From positions 4,965,001 through 5,029,000 of the forward strand of contig OU015567.1 of the NCBI GenBank assembly GCA_907165135.1: a DNA stretch of 64,000 bases, in the 5' to 3' direction. Under the pieces are notes generated by a model, which worked only from the letters and a program-made list of their open reading frames with translations, had not been told where the DNA came from and ran no database searches. Each line of letters starts with the position of its first letter. Within the stretch, counting starts at the first letter, position 1. Positions 32,939 to 43,049 of the stretch are shown one piece after another. Made by a program: the position numbers and the translations under genes. Source of the stretch: Oikopleura dioica (taxonomy: Eukaryota > Chordata > Appendicularia > Copelata > Oikopleuridae).

Positions 32939-33580
32939 ATAGGTTGAATTTGGATTTGAGCAATTTCATGATCTCTTTTAAATGTTCAACCAAGGGTCTG
33001 GATTTAAGGCCTGTTTCAATATCTGAGGAAAAATTATAGAAAAAGATGGTTTCTTTATCTGAAAAGTGATGACTGAAATTAGGATTCTTCGAAATCGTGT
33101 CATGAATCATGATTATGTCAAGTAAGCGCTTTTGAAAACTCCCTTTCTATGATTTCGCCCCGGTTTATTGAATTTCCCACCGGGTATGCTAAATTTCCGT
33201 TACAAGGTTACTGTTTCCGACAGTGTCTATCCACGTGGTTTTAAAATTGAGCTTTATGCTCCACGAGCTTTATCGGAACTCGCCAATTATGCTTCACGCC
33301 GGGGACCGTGATGATCCGGCCGAGTTCTCAAAAGATTTGTCAACGGATTTGGGAACTTGATTTTTGAGAAAATTTTAACTCACGTTTAACTGGAAATTTC
33401 AGCGTCTAAGAGAAGTACTAGATCAGCAAACATGCTCTCTAAAAGGTTTCCTAACTCTGGATAGTTTAATCGCTACAAAGCCCTCTTTAGGGGACTCCTA
33501 TCTTTAGATATCATCCCAAAGCTCCTTAAATAATTTGTAGACTCTGCATCGCAGACGTCATCTGAAAAAAAAAGGGCCAA
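32939..33580 (-). CDS. Probable gene fragments, unassigned
   Basis: The last coding stretch (about 33148-32939) ends in TGA and reads naturally: KRLLDIIMIHDTISKNPNF ... LVEHLKEIMKLLKSKFNL. Upstream on the same strand, 33560-33405 shows YKLFKELWDDI and NYPELGNLLESMFADLVLLL in slightly different frames. It looks like an alpha-helical protein, but I could not set the splice sites. Confidence 0.35.
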
Positions 33581-33635
33581 CTAGCAAATCAGGAGCCAGA
33601 TTCTTTTCTATAATCCAATCAGAAGCAAGCATGAG

Positions 33636-33773
33636 GTGGCGTCAGGAATCGACGAAAAATTCTGACAGCCTTAGCGTAGGCGGCTACTCGGCTGCTGATC
33701 GGCTTTTCAAACAAATCCAGGCTTCTGATTGGTTGAAAATTACCACGCAAAATTTTTCGAATTTCGGTTCCCG
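33636..33773. mobile_element. Family C element
   Basis: Contains GGCGGCTACTCGGCTGCTGAT and the inverted CTGATTGGTTGAAAAT arm. Ends are diverged. Confidence 0.7.
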
Positions 33774-34206
33774 TTTTCATTCTAAAACGATAAAACTATG
33801 TTCTCAATTTTTCCGAAAGAACAAACCAACCGCAAGCTGAAAATTACAGTACGTCCCCTTCCTGAGCCACGTTAAATCCGTACTCACTCGTTTCAAATGT
33901 CTTGCCACAAAAGTACTGTTTATTTTTCCGCTCGCTACAAAAATATGCGCACTCGAGTACCCAAATCAATCTTCAATCGAAATAAAAAATCTTCAAAGTT
34001 GATGACAGGTGGTTTCTCATCCTTCTTTTGAACGGGATAAAATTTTCACGCCCAGCTTTGAATTTCAGCAGGTTATCAGGTGATAGTGATCTTCAAGGTG
34101 ATTTGCAGGTTGCCAGGTTTTTTCTTGTTAAAAGCGGCTACTGGTGAGTTTTTCCCCAAAAATTTTTTTGAAATTTTTTATAGAGTTTTCGATTTTTTCG
34201 AAAATA

Positions 34207-34455
34207 ATGATGTCAAAGATCGAAATTGAAAATTTTTACAAGACGACTTTGAGCTCCATTTCAGAAGCAAGAAAAATTCGCGAGAAAAAACTCAACTCTT
34301 CAAGAAGAAAATTTTTCAAAACGAAAAGAAAGCTTCAGTGCATCTTGGAGTACAAAATCCGCCAAGACATTTATAAAAACAAATTTCTTTTGCCAAGTCA
34401 AGTTTTTCTCAAAATCATTGACTTGGTAACTGGCACTACTGAAACTCCTGTATAG
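34207..34455 (+). CDS. Small basic protein, single exon
   Basis: ATG 34207 (or 34210) to TAG 34455, 82 residues. It is lysine/arginine-rich and predicted helical (EARKIREKKLNSSRRKF). AATAAA follows at about 34468. No recognised domain. It converges with, and overlaps the last few codons of, the - strand gene 34436-34763. Confidence 0.45.
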   Translation: MMSKIEIENFYKTTLSSISEARKIREKKLNSSRRKFFKTKRKLQCILEYKIRQDIYKNKFLLPSQVFLKIIDLVTGTTETPV

Positions 34456-34763
34456 AAAAAAATTTAAAATAAAAACTTGGCAATTTTTTCTGCTTGAATT
34501 TTTTGGATGGACACTTACTTGAGTCCCACCTGCTCGACTCAGTTTTCTTGCGGTTTTTAATTCAACTCCTACTTGAAAAAAAGCGTCATCCTTTTTTCGT
34601 CGCGAAATTAAAAAGATTAGAATTCCCTCTTTTTCAACCCTGGTCAATCTGCCAGCTGAGGTTGAGGGCTCAACCCCAGTCCCGCACCCCAGAAGGGGGA
34701 AAATATGGAATCAACAAAACCAAAATCGTGTTCCGGCCACGATTCATTTCCAGAAGGCATCAT
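34436..34763 (-). CDS. Small three-exon protein, unassigned
   Basis: Exons 34763-34721, 34655-34519 and 34447-34436 fit in phase (63 residues), with a strong GTAAGT donor at 34518. The sequence starts MMPSGNESWPEHDFAG and continues ISRRKKDDAFFQVGVELKT (19 shown), ending KLSRAGGTQEFQ. No family recognised. Its 3' end overlaps the convergent + gene. Confidence 0.45.
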
Positions 34764-34888
34764 GAGTAAATCAACTCTTTTTTCGGATGTTAACAGGAAA
34801 AACGAACTTGAAATCCTTTTTTATTGGCTGATTGGCACAAAAAAGACATCTGATTAGCTCTTATCATTCAATTCAGATTTTTTTCTTC

Positions 34889-34998
34889 GAAAATCGAGAA
34901 GCCGCTCGCGGCTTCGAGTTAATCAAAATCAAAGCCGCGCATTTGGCGGCTTTTTCTTTGCCTAAGAAAGAAGCCGCAAACAGTTTCTAGATTTTCGA
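34889..34998. mobile_element. Family B element
   Basis: ATCGAGAAGCCGCTCGCGGC at the left, an AAAGCCGCGC...GGCGGCTTT centre and a diverged right end (GAAGCCGCAAACAGTTTCTA). Confidence 0.7.
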
Positions 34999-35250
34999 AG
35001 CAAAAAATCTAAATTGAAGGATAAGAGCCAATCAAAAGTCTTTATTGTGCAAATCTGCCAATAAGAAAGCCGCCAAAAGCGCGGCTAATATTCTTTGTCC
35101 GCTAGAAAAGCTCTGAATTCCTTCAAAGCATTTATTCAAATAAATCAAATCTAGCGTGACAATGTCGCTCCGAAATCGCATCACTGCTCGTTGCTAAAAC
35201 AATTTGTCTTGATAAAACCTGACCGGCGAGAAATGTTCCAAAAATCACTT

Positions 35251-35604
35251 TCAGCCCTTTTTTCTCACGTTTTTGCCATTTTCGATGATTGTGCGATTAA
35301 TAATTATCCGATTCAGTGATAGCTCGTTTTTCTTCTCAGTTACGGAAATTTGCTTCAAGAACATAATTTCTTGAGAAAATTTTCTTGTAAAATTCAAGAG
35401 TAATTTCGAATTAATTTCAGCGGCGGAAAAATCGGTGTTTGCGGTGGTGGCGAATTTCCTTTGAATAAACATGGATTGGTTATTCTAGCGCTCATTTCCG
35501 TACAAGACGAATTACAAGACCGTTACATTCATCAAGCAACAGTGATAAGGAATGATAAGCGCTTCGCTTCGATCAAAAACACGTAGCACTTGTCTGACAG
35601 ACAT
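35251..35604 (-). CDS. Small two-exon protein, unassigned
   Basis: Exons 35604-35527 and 35484-35251, phase 0, 42-nt GT-AG intron, 103 residues. It begins MSVRQVLRVFDRSEALIIP and continues into a basic, hydroxyl-rich region (MFIQRKFATTANTDFSAAE). The basic/Ser/Ala-rich character could suit mitochondrial import, but this is a guess. No homologue recognised. Confidence 0.55.
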
Positions 35605-35609
35605 GACGC

Positions 35610-36430
35610 TAGAATTTCTTGAGCAAAAAGTCTTTCGGGCTTGGAAGAAAATTTTATGCAAAAAAAGGGGCGAGAAGGTTTCTAAAATTTTGATTCGAAA
35701 AGTCACTTGATTTCATTTTCGCTGAATCAACAGAAAATGGAGCCGTCCTGAGAGTTTCGCAATTTGCTTCTTTTAACCTGCGCGTACCTGCGGTAAGTAC
35801 CGAGGGAAAACTTTCCAGCGCTTATATAATTTGATATTGAAATGCGATAAAAATAAATTTTATCATTTTTTTACGTATAACTTCGTTCAAATTGTATACC
35901 TTAGCCGTCATGCATTTCCTCGAAGATCAAAAATGAGAGATTTTGGCGGGAAATATCAACATAATTTCAGGGTTCAGACTGCTCCTTAAATATTGGCAGT
36001 AATATTTGGTGAAAAAGATACGTTCTCTTATTTACTCGACAAAAAGTCGCTAATAGCTATTATAACTGAAGAGTTCCGGTCCTTCTGGTTTCGTTCAAAA
36101 AATATAAGTCTTGGCCAATTTGTCTCTTCTTTTCGGCGTTTTTTTTTTTTGAAATTCTCAATTATTCTGGCCAAGAGGATCCGATCAAATGGAGGCACGT
36201 TCGTAAGAGCACGTGATTTCTGTAATTTACGGAATCGAGCATATTCAGGAGCTGCCCTAAATCCGCTTCTTAAATTTGAGGGAAGCGGCGGAATTCTGAG
36301 CTGACAGAACCGTTTTCTAGATAATCGGCATTGTCAATTTATGGCACTCGACGAAAACAAACTTTTCACTGGAATACCGATTCGACCATTCTTCTAGCTC
36401 TTTTTCAATAGTTTTTCAATGATAAGAGTC
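35610..36430. other. Intergenic, no supported gene
   Basis: A + frame 35993-36304 lacks ATG and domain features. Nothing else seen. Confidence 0.45.
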
Positions 36431-36545
36431 TTGAGCCAAAATTTTATGCTTAAATTTTTCGGCTCAAATTTTTGGCTCAAGTTTTAGGCTCAAAATTTCG
36501 GCTAAAATTTTTGGCTAAAATTTTTGGCTCAAATTTTGGCCCAAA
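36430..36545. repeat. Imperfect tandem (GGCTCAAAATTTTT)n
   Basis: Seven or so units alternating GGCTCAAATTTTT and GGCTAAAATTTTT just downstream of the 3' end of the split membrane-protein gene. Confidence 0.8.
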
Positions 36546-36598
36546 AGATTTAAAATATATTTTTTTTATTTTCAATTAATATACAGTATTTTTCTGAT

Positions 36599-39500
36599 TC
36601 AAACTTCATCATCATCTTCTTTCCCTGTGAAAGCCAAGGATTTTCTTCTATAATCCGATTTCTCGTCCAAATTGCGCATGTCCAGCAGCTCAAGTTTATC
36701 CAGGCATATAAATTTCGTTCGAAAATCCAAAGCGAACGCGAAGCGAAAGCGAAAAATTTTTCCAGCCAAAAAGCGAAGCGAAAGCGAAGCGAACGCCTAT
36801 CTTGCAAAGCGAAGCGAAAGCGAATTCGCCAAGCGAAAAATTCGCCAAAAGCGAAAAATTCGCCAAAAGCGAAAATTCGCCAAGACTGAAAATTCGCCAA
36901 GAGTGAAAATTCGCCAAAAGCGAAAATTCGCCAAAAGAGAAAATTCGCCGAAAGCGAAAATTCGCCAAAAGCGAAAATTCGCCAAAAGCGAAAATTCGCC
37001 GAAAGCGAAATTTTGCCGAAATTGAAAGATATCGAAAGAAATTTGAATAAAACGCGATCTAATAAGATGAAACTTTGACCCATTTTTCTAACTTAGTATA
37101 ATAATTATGACACAGTTTTGGAACACCCAGAAGCTGAGCTTTCGTTTGAGCTTGATAAGGGATACCCATCAAAATGAAAGCTCAGTTTCTGGGCTTTCTA
37201 AACCGAGAATTTTTGAAGGCCCAGACTCTGGCAGTCATTTTGAGCTCTAGAAAAGTAGGACGGGGGTGGGATATCTGGGAAGCTAGGGGCTCTTCAAGTT
37301 AGGGAACTCGACCAAAATTGAGTACTTTTTCCCAAAAAGTACACGATTTGAATTCTTTTAATCGACATTTATTCATTCATAAGTGTTTATAATGTCGTTT
37401 GGGGTCAACTAAGGTCATTTAGGTCAAGAATAATTGAAAATTCAGAAAAGTCAAAATGACAGCCAGAGCCTGAGCTAAAATCGAGTATAGGTAGCAGCCC
37501 CTAAAAGTCTTAGTCTTTCAAAAATTCCCATTTCCGAAGTTGGCCAGATTTTGGGACTTCCGAGATGGGGTCGGCAAAAATGGTGGAAATGGTGGGTGGG
37601 TGGATGGTGGGTGAGTGGTGGTGGGCAACCCATCCACCACCCTCAAAAATCTGAAATGGTGGGAAGTGGTGGGAAAGATTTTTCGGGCAAACTTTTTTGG
37701 CGAAATCTTTCAAAAAGATCACTTCTCTATCTAAAATGACTTTACCTCTACTTCGTTTTCCTTTTGTTGGTTAAAGATGACCGAAGAATCGGTGTTATCA
37801 ACTCCTATTCAGAATAGGCTATTCTATGAATTTTGGGGTCAGAAAAACGCTTACGAAAAAAATCCACCACCCACCCGCCATTCACCCACCACCGCTACCT
37901 TAAAGTACCCACCACCACCCACCCCCACCAGTGAAAATTTGATTTTCTTGACAACCCACCCACCTCCACCAACGGCTGGTGACCAACCATCGCTTGGTGG
38001 CTTGCCGACCCCAGCTTCGGACACGGTTCTAAATCGACTAGTCGAGTTTCTACTAAAGTCGAAGTCGAAATCTAGCCGAAAAAGTCGAAAATAATCACTA
38101 TTTTGCTTTCGACTTTTCGACTTTTCGTTCGACTTTTGACTAAATTTCGACTTTTCGACTAATTTGCGACTTTTTCGACTAAATTTATATATTTTTTCCA
38201 GTTTTTCGACTTTTCGACTAATAAGTCGATTAAGTCGACTCGACTCGATTCGACTCGACTCGACATTGGATTTTCAGATAGCCTTTCGACTCGACTCGAC
38301 TCGACTTCTGATTTTCAGCTCAGATTTGGAACCCTGGCTTCCTAAATGCCCTCAGATCACCCCCACCTATCAGAAGCCAAATGATCCCCAGCTTCACGGT
38401 GTTCTAAAACTGTATTAACCCTACTAAGTTAGAAAAGGAGCTCAATTATAAGTGATTTCCCCTATTTATACCGCGATATTATTAAGACGAAAAAGTAAGA
38501 TTCGGCAAAATATTGGCGAAAGCTGGGGTCGGCAAAAAATGGTGGAAGTGGTGGGTGGGTGGGTGGTGGGTGGGTGGTGGTGGGCTTCCCACCCACCACC
38601 ACCCACCATCACAATTCTTCAAAATTAGAAAATGGTGGGAAATGGTGGGGTTTTTTTTGGCCGAAAATTTTGGGAGCCCCAAGTCAAAATTTTGTTCTTG
38701 AACAGTTGTTTACTTATTAGAGCATTTTGAAAATAAATTGTTCTAGATGAGCAGAATCACTGTTATTGTCATCAATTAGTACTAGAATTTGTTAAACATG
38801 GCGTCAGCGCCTAAAAAATCAAAAATTGACGTTGAAGCAAAAGTCATAGAGAAAATAAGGAACAATGATGGCGTTTGGGCAAAATGCACGCATCCTCCAG
38901 TGGTCGAGTACTGTCGACAGATGAATCATCCTTGATTTTTGGAATTTTTCGACGATTCTAAATCCACAGGTTTTTTAAAATGTGGCAGATCTAAATGTGG
39001 ACACAACAAACCAAAACCAGTACGTTTATTTTTTTTAATTCTCGCTTTTGGGGGCCCCAATAAGAAAAGATTTAGTTTTTTAATGTCCGAAAAAAAGAAT
39101 GCTTGTACTACAGACGTGATTGGGAAAACCACGTCAAAAACTGCCGAGAAGTTCCGACAATATCAATCCAAGACAAGGTGGCCAACAGAAATTGCTACTC
39201 TTCTAAACAATTGGATGTGATAACGACTCAGCAGGCGCTTTTGACGGCTGTTACCTCTGCAACCCTTGATTTTTGGTCAAAATCCGAATTACTACCATTG
39301 TACAAGGCAGTAATTTGCCCTCTTGGAGGTACCGAGGCATCAGCAGAAGCCTTGATTACTGATGCGAGATGGATCGGACGCAAGCTCGACGAGTTAAACA
39401 GTGAGCTAGAAGCTCTATTTATAAAGAAAGGTACTTTTTTATTTTTTTGAAAAATAATTTTGGGAATCCCAAAAATTCTTGGGGCCCCAAGGTTAATTGG

Positions 39501-41046
39501 GAGCCCCAAAAATATTGGGGACCCCAAATAATATTGGGAATCCCAAATAACAAATATAAATAGCCCCGATACTCGCGAGAAATGGCCAACTTACGTGCTT
39601 AATCGACCATCAAGTTCAAAATCGTGGACCAAAAGAAGAGTGTGGAAAGTATTTGGGGATAATGATTGTTATTCTCGATATTCTGAAATATGAGAAGATA
39701 CCTTTGATGATCGGCTTTGAGCCCATTGAAACAAGCGCAAGTTTGGAAAATCTAGATCCTGTTCGTAGAATTCTCGAGGTAAATTATTTTTAAAGGATTT
39801 TCAAAGACAAGTCATTATATATTCAGCAATATAATTTGAAAAATGCAGTCGAAGAAGGCCACGTGGAAGTTTGTACTGACTCAGCTAGAGACGCTGTTCT
39901 TCTTGCCAAAAAACTCTCCCCTCTTGGAAACACCTCACAATGCTCGGCCCATGGCGTTATGCGAACTCGCGAAAGCGAAAGCGAACTCTTGGCGAAAGCG
40001 AGAATTCGGCGAAATTTTGGCGAAAGCAAACTTCTGGCGAAAGCGAGGCCTTGGCGAAAGCGAAATTTTGGCGAAGATTTGCCGAAAGCGAAAATTTGGC
40101 GAAAGCGAGGCCTCGGCGAAAGCGAATTTTTGGCGAAAATCGGGGACAAAAAGCGAAAGCAAAGCGAAAATCAGGAGTGTCATTTTCGGGGGGCGAAAGC
40201 GAAATTTTCTATTCGCCTTCGCTTCGCTTTCGCTTTTGGCGAAAATCGCCAAGCGAATTTATATGCCTGAGTTTATCCTTTCCCCAAATTTGGTGAACAA
40301 GTTCTCGTTCGTCTGCGCCTTCGTCAATAAATTCTTGGGCGAGCTTTTTCATAAATCTTGAGCTCTTTTTTCTGAAAGCAACAGATTAACGATCAATAAA
40401 ACAGCAAAAGAATGACTTACTTATTGACATTAAGAAGCCGCCAGGCAGGTGGGTCCTTAACCCATTCCGATGTGTTATCCCGTTGCAGCGCAGGAATAAC
40501 ATTGAAGAAAATCAGCAAAGCAACTTATGATTTTTTTGAGAAAAAAACAAAAATGAAGGATTCTTACCCAAGGAGAAAATAAACCCAATAGCCGCTACGG
40601 CCATCAAGCTCGTTTCTTGCGCATCAGTTCCTGTCACTTCCCCTCTTTCGCCTAAGGATATATTTTTTAATGGTTGATTCTCTTTGTTCATGTGTTGAAA
40701 ACCTGAGTCAGGGTCTGAAAGATCATTTATCAAAAGTTCTCAGATCCTGACTCAGGGTTTCAGATCCTGACTAAGGTTTCAGATCCTGAGTCAGGTTTTC
40801 AGATCCTGACTCAGGGTTACAGATCCTGAGTCAGGGTTTCAGATCCTGACTCAGGGTTACAGATCCTGAATCAGGTTTTTGAATCATCTAAAAATCAAGC
40901 CATTTTCTCTCACCTGAATTTGCGTTATTATTGGCATTTGAAGTAGTACTGCCGCCAGAACTACTCTTCCTCGCATTTGCGGTTTCCAAGCAGACCAAGC
41001 TCAAAATTAAAAAAAGTTCCAAAAGAACATTTTCTCTAAAACTCAT
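36599..41046 (-). CDS. Type I membrane protein gene split by a 3.57-kb hAT transposon
   Basis: Exons 41046-40914, 40681-40568, 40523-40421 and 40371-40270 join in phase; coding then resumes at 36692 and ends at TGA 36599. The protein begins MSFRENVLLELFLILSLVC, a signal peptide, then a Ser/Gly/Asn-rich ectodomain (KSSSGGSTTSNANNNANS), a membrane segment (LMAVAAIGFIFSLGVALLIF), and a basic then acidic cytoplasmic tail. The last exon is interrupted within a Lys-Leu codon pair by the element at 36701-40269; GATAAACT is present on both sides as the 8-bp duplication, and the frame continues perfectly afterwards (DMRNLDEKSDYRRKS). An AATAAAA follows the stop. Intron 1 holds the CCTGAGTCAGG array. 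Unless the element is spliced out, translation would end at TAG 40211-40209 inside it. Confidence 0.82.
37565..38014. mobile_element. hAT-like element filled with (GGTGG)n, nested
   Basis: Ends ATGGGGTCGGCAA and TTGCCGACCCCAG. The likely 8-bp duplication is CTTCCGAG/CTTCGGAC (six of eight match). The body has GGTGGGTGGGTGG arrays on one side and CCACCCACC arrays on the other. A truncated relative begins CTGGGGTCGGCAA at 38523. Confidence 0.65.
38022..38336. mobile_element. hAT-like element filled with (CGACT)n, nested
   Basis: Ends CACGGTTCTAAATC and GATTTGGAACCCTG. The imperfect duplication is GCTTCGGA/GCTTCCTA. The body is TCGACT and AGTCGAA satellite. Confidence 0.65.
38523..38670. mobile_element. 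Truncated (GGTGG)n element
   Basis: Left end CTGGGGTCGGCAAAAAATGG followed by GTGGGTGG arrays and their inverse. No matching right end found. Confidence 0.5.
38798..39960 (+). pseudogene. hAT-superfamily transposase relic
   Basis: Exons 38798-39019, 39076-39430, 39564-39778 and 39827 onward join in phase. The N-terminal part is cysteine/histidine-rich (CTHPPVVEYC, KCGRSKCGH, then CLYYRRDWENHVKNC), a zinc-finger-like DNA-binding region. Later come FEPIETSASLENLDPVR and VCTDSARDAVLLAKKL...QCSAHGV, which recalls the hAT core where a C-D...A motif precedes C-A-H. An in-frame TGA at about codon 46 (after MNHP, where TGG would be one base away) breaks exon 1. The frame runs into the subterminal satellite at about 39960, so the catalytic C-terminus is missing. 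It is therefore dead unless read through. Confidence 0.65.
39460..39546. repeat. Cluster of TTGGGRNYCCCAA palindromes
   Basis: Five short palindromes in under 90 bp (TTGGGAATCCCAA, TTGGGGCCCCAA, TTGGGAGCCCCAA, TTGGGGACCCCAA, TTGGGAATCCCAA) inside intron 2 of the transposase relic. Single copies occur in its other intron (39048) and upstream (38666). Confidence 0.85.
40692..40882. repeat. Array of alternating CCTGAGTCAGG palindromes (family A motif)
   Basis: About nine units of roughly 20 bp, each AGATCCTGACTCAGGGTT or its variant, in an intron of the split membrane-protein gene. The box is the same as in family A elements, here amplified in tandem. Confidence 0.85.
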
Positions 41047-41212
41047 CTTCTTGAGCACTTACACGTTGTCTAAAATTGCGAAACATAAAAAAAGATAACT
41101 CGCAATCAGAGTTGAGCCGCGATATCGTTAAAACGCAGGCAATAAATTCAGAATGCGCTTTCTTTCATTCTCACACTTGATTCTTTTTTGAGACTGATTT
41201 CAAGTTCTGGAG

Positions 41213-41388
41213 CTGCGTAAAAATCCTGAGTCAGGGTTCTGAATGATTATGATGACTAATGAAAATCCGCGAAGATTCAAATGGCTATTCGGCCGGCTTG
41301 CGGCTTCGATTTGAAAAAGCCGCTACGCGGCTTTTCATTTAAGATCTTCAAGACCTGACTCAGGTTTTCAACGCAGGATTTCGAGCCG
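41213..41388. mobile_element. Family A element
   Basis: AATCCTGAGTCAGGG at the left, GACCTGACTCAGG and TTCGAGCC at the right, AAAGCCGCTACGCGGCTTTT core. Confidence 0.75.
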
Positions 41389-41652
41389 AAATTCGAAGAA
41401 AAAGCGTTGCGGAGACTTGACTAACCGTCAGTAATGCTATGTTTCTGACAAAATATTAATTATCAATTATAACTGCCAGAAAAAATTCTTTACCCCACGT
41501 GGCCAAGAAGAAGCTTTTCCAGAAAAAGCGCGGTATAAGTTTTACGGGCTGTTTTTGTTGTGACACGAATTTTTATGATTTTGTCTCAAAGTCGCGATAT
41601 CAAAATGATGACAGGCGAGAAAGAAGAAAAGAGACACTGTCTGGGATCAGCA

Positions 41653-41860
41653 ACCTGTAAAGAAAACCTGAGTCAGGAATTAAGAAAATTGAGATGAAAA
41701 GCCGCGCAGCGGCTTTTTTGAAAACGAAGTCGCAAAACACTCTTCGAAAAATTCTGGCAAAGCCGCTTTGCGGCTTCGGTTTCAAAACAAGCTGCTGCGC
41801 GGCTTTTCATATCAGTTCTTTCAGACCCTGACTCAAATTTTCTACCCTGATTGTTGAGCC
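41653..41860. mobile_element. Family A element
   Basis: CCTGTAAAGAAAACCTGAG left end, AAAGCCGCGCAGCGGCTTTT core, TTGAGCC right end. Confidence 0.78.
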
Positions 41861-42039
41861 CAGGATATCGTTTTCTCGGTATATTTTGACTTGTTGATGG
41901 TTCTAAGGAATGAAAAAAAACTTGCTTGAATTCGACCATAATCGAGTGACGGATTGACCAAAAATTAAGAGCATTTGTCTTGTTGACGCCTTCTCGCGAA
42001 ATCCTGAAAAGCTGCGAGGTTATCCGTTTTTCTGGGGAG

Positions 42040-43039
42040 CAGGGATGTGCCTTCGCAGTGCGGATTCCGCACTAAACTTCGCAGTGCGAAGTGCGATTGC
42101 GGAAATTTCGCACTTCGCACCGCACTCAGACCTGATATTTTTTCATCGCACCGCACTTCGCACTTTCCGCAAAATTTTTGAAAAGTGCGATTCTTTTCGC
42201 AGTCGTATCCCGCACTATTTAACCTTCATCGCACTTCGCACTTTGCGGATTCTGCGGTCCATTTGCCGACAATTTCTGTTAATTTTTGTCTTTTTGGGCC
42301 GTCTCAGCCCCGTTCCATGATTTTTGAGTTTAAGGGGCTTGACGGCCCTTCGGGCCAGGCATATAAATTCGCTTGGCGATTTTCGCCAAAAGCGAAAGCG
42401 AAGCGAAGGCGAATCGAAAATTTCGCTTTCGCCCCCCGAAAATGACACTCCTGATGTTCGCTTCGCTTCCGCTTTTTGTCCCCGATTTTCGCCAAAAATT
42501 CGCTTTCGCCGAGGCCTCGCTTTCGCAAAATTTTCGCTTCTGGCAAATCTTCGCCAAAATTTCGTCTCAGCCCCAATCCATGATTTGTAAGTTTAAGGGG
42601 CTTGACAAAGGCTTTGAACTCTGAGTTGATCAAGCTTAGTTCTGTCCCCAACCCCACCCACACCCGTCACATAAAAAATTCAAATTATCATTGTTTGAAG
42701 CTCAATTATGGTTATGATTGAAAGTTTTGAAAATTATTTCTATTCTGGGCGTGGGAGAAATTTTCGGCGATTTTTATTCATTTTTCCTTCTCTCTCAAAA
42801 AATCGCAATTTTTTCGCACTTTTCATTTATTTTCCGCACTTCGCACTTTCGCACTTCCGCACTTTCCGCACTATCGCACAATTTTCCGCAATTTTTGTCC
42901 ACATTTCGCACTTCGCACTCTGCGTCGCACTGCGAAGAAAAATTTGAAAAATCGCACTTCGCACCGCAGAAAAACCCGCAAAAAAAATCGCACTTCGCAC
43001 CGCACCGCACTCGAAAAAAAAGCAAAAGGCACATCCCTG
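42040..43039. mobile_element. 1-kb hAT-type element filled with (TTCGCAC)n
   Basis: Ends CAGGGATGTGCC and GGCACATCCCTG, with a perfect 8-bp duplication CTGGGGAG (42032-42039 and 43040-43047). Subterminal regions are TTCGCACTTCGCAC-type arrays, inverted relative to each other. A fragment of the 36701-40269 family (starting CAGGCATATAAATTCGC at 42356) is nested within, flanked by two copies of a roughly 44-bp direct repeat (about 42300-42344 and 42564-42607). Confidence 0.9.
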
Positions 43040-43049
43040 CTGGGGAGGA

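Larger units (their letters stand above)
36701..40269. mobile_element. Complete hAT-type DNA transposon with transposase relic
   Basis: Both ends read CAGGCATATAAATT inward, and the 8-bp duplication AGTTTATC flanks them (36693-36700 and 40270-40277). Each end carries a subterminal array of GCGAAAATTCGCCAAAA-like units (36720-37017 and about 39960-40255). A multi-exon transposase-like gene lies between (38798-39960). Two smaller hAT-type elements are nested inside (37565-38014 and 38022-38336). The element lies in the last exon of a host membrane-protein gene. Confidence 0.9.

Noticed and set aside
36550-37083. 177-codon - strand open frame and several overlapping frames
   Set aside because: They are readings of the GCGAAAATTCGCC satellite, whose unit length keeps many frames open; no real protein features. 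Only the first few codons on the - strand belong to the membrane-protein exon (36599-36700).
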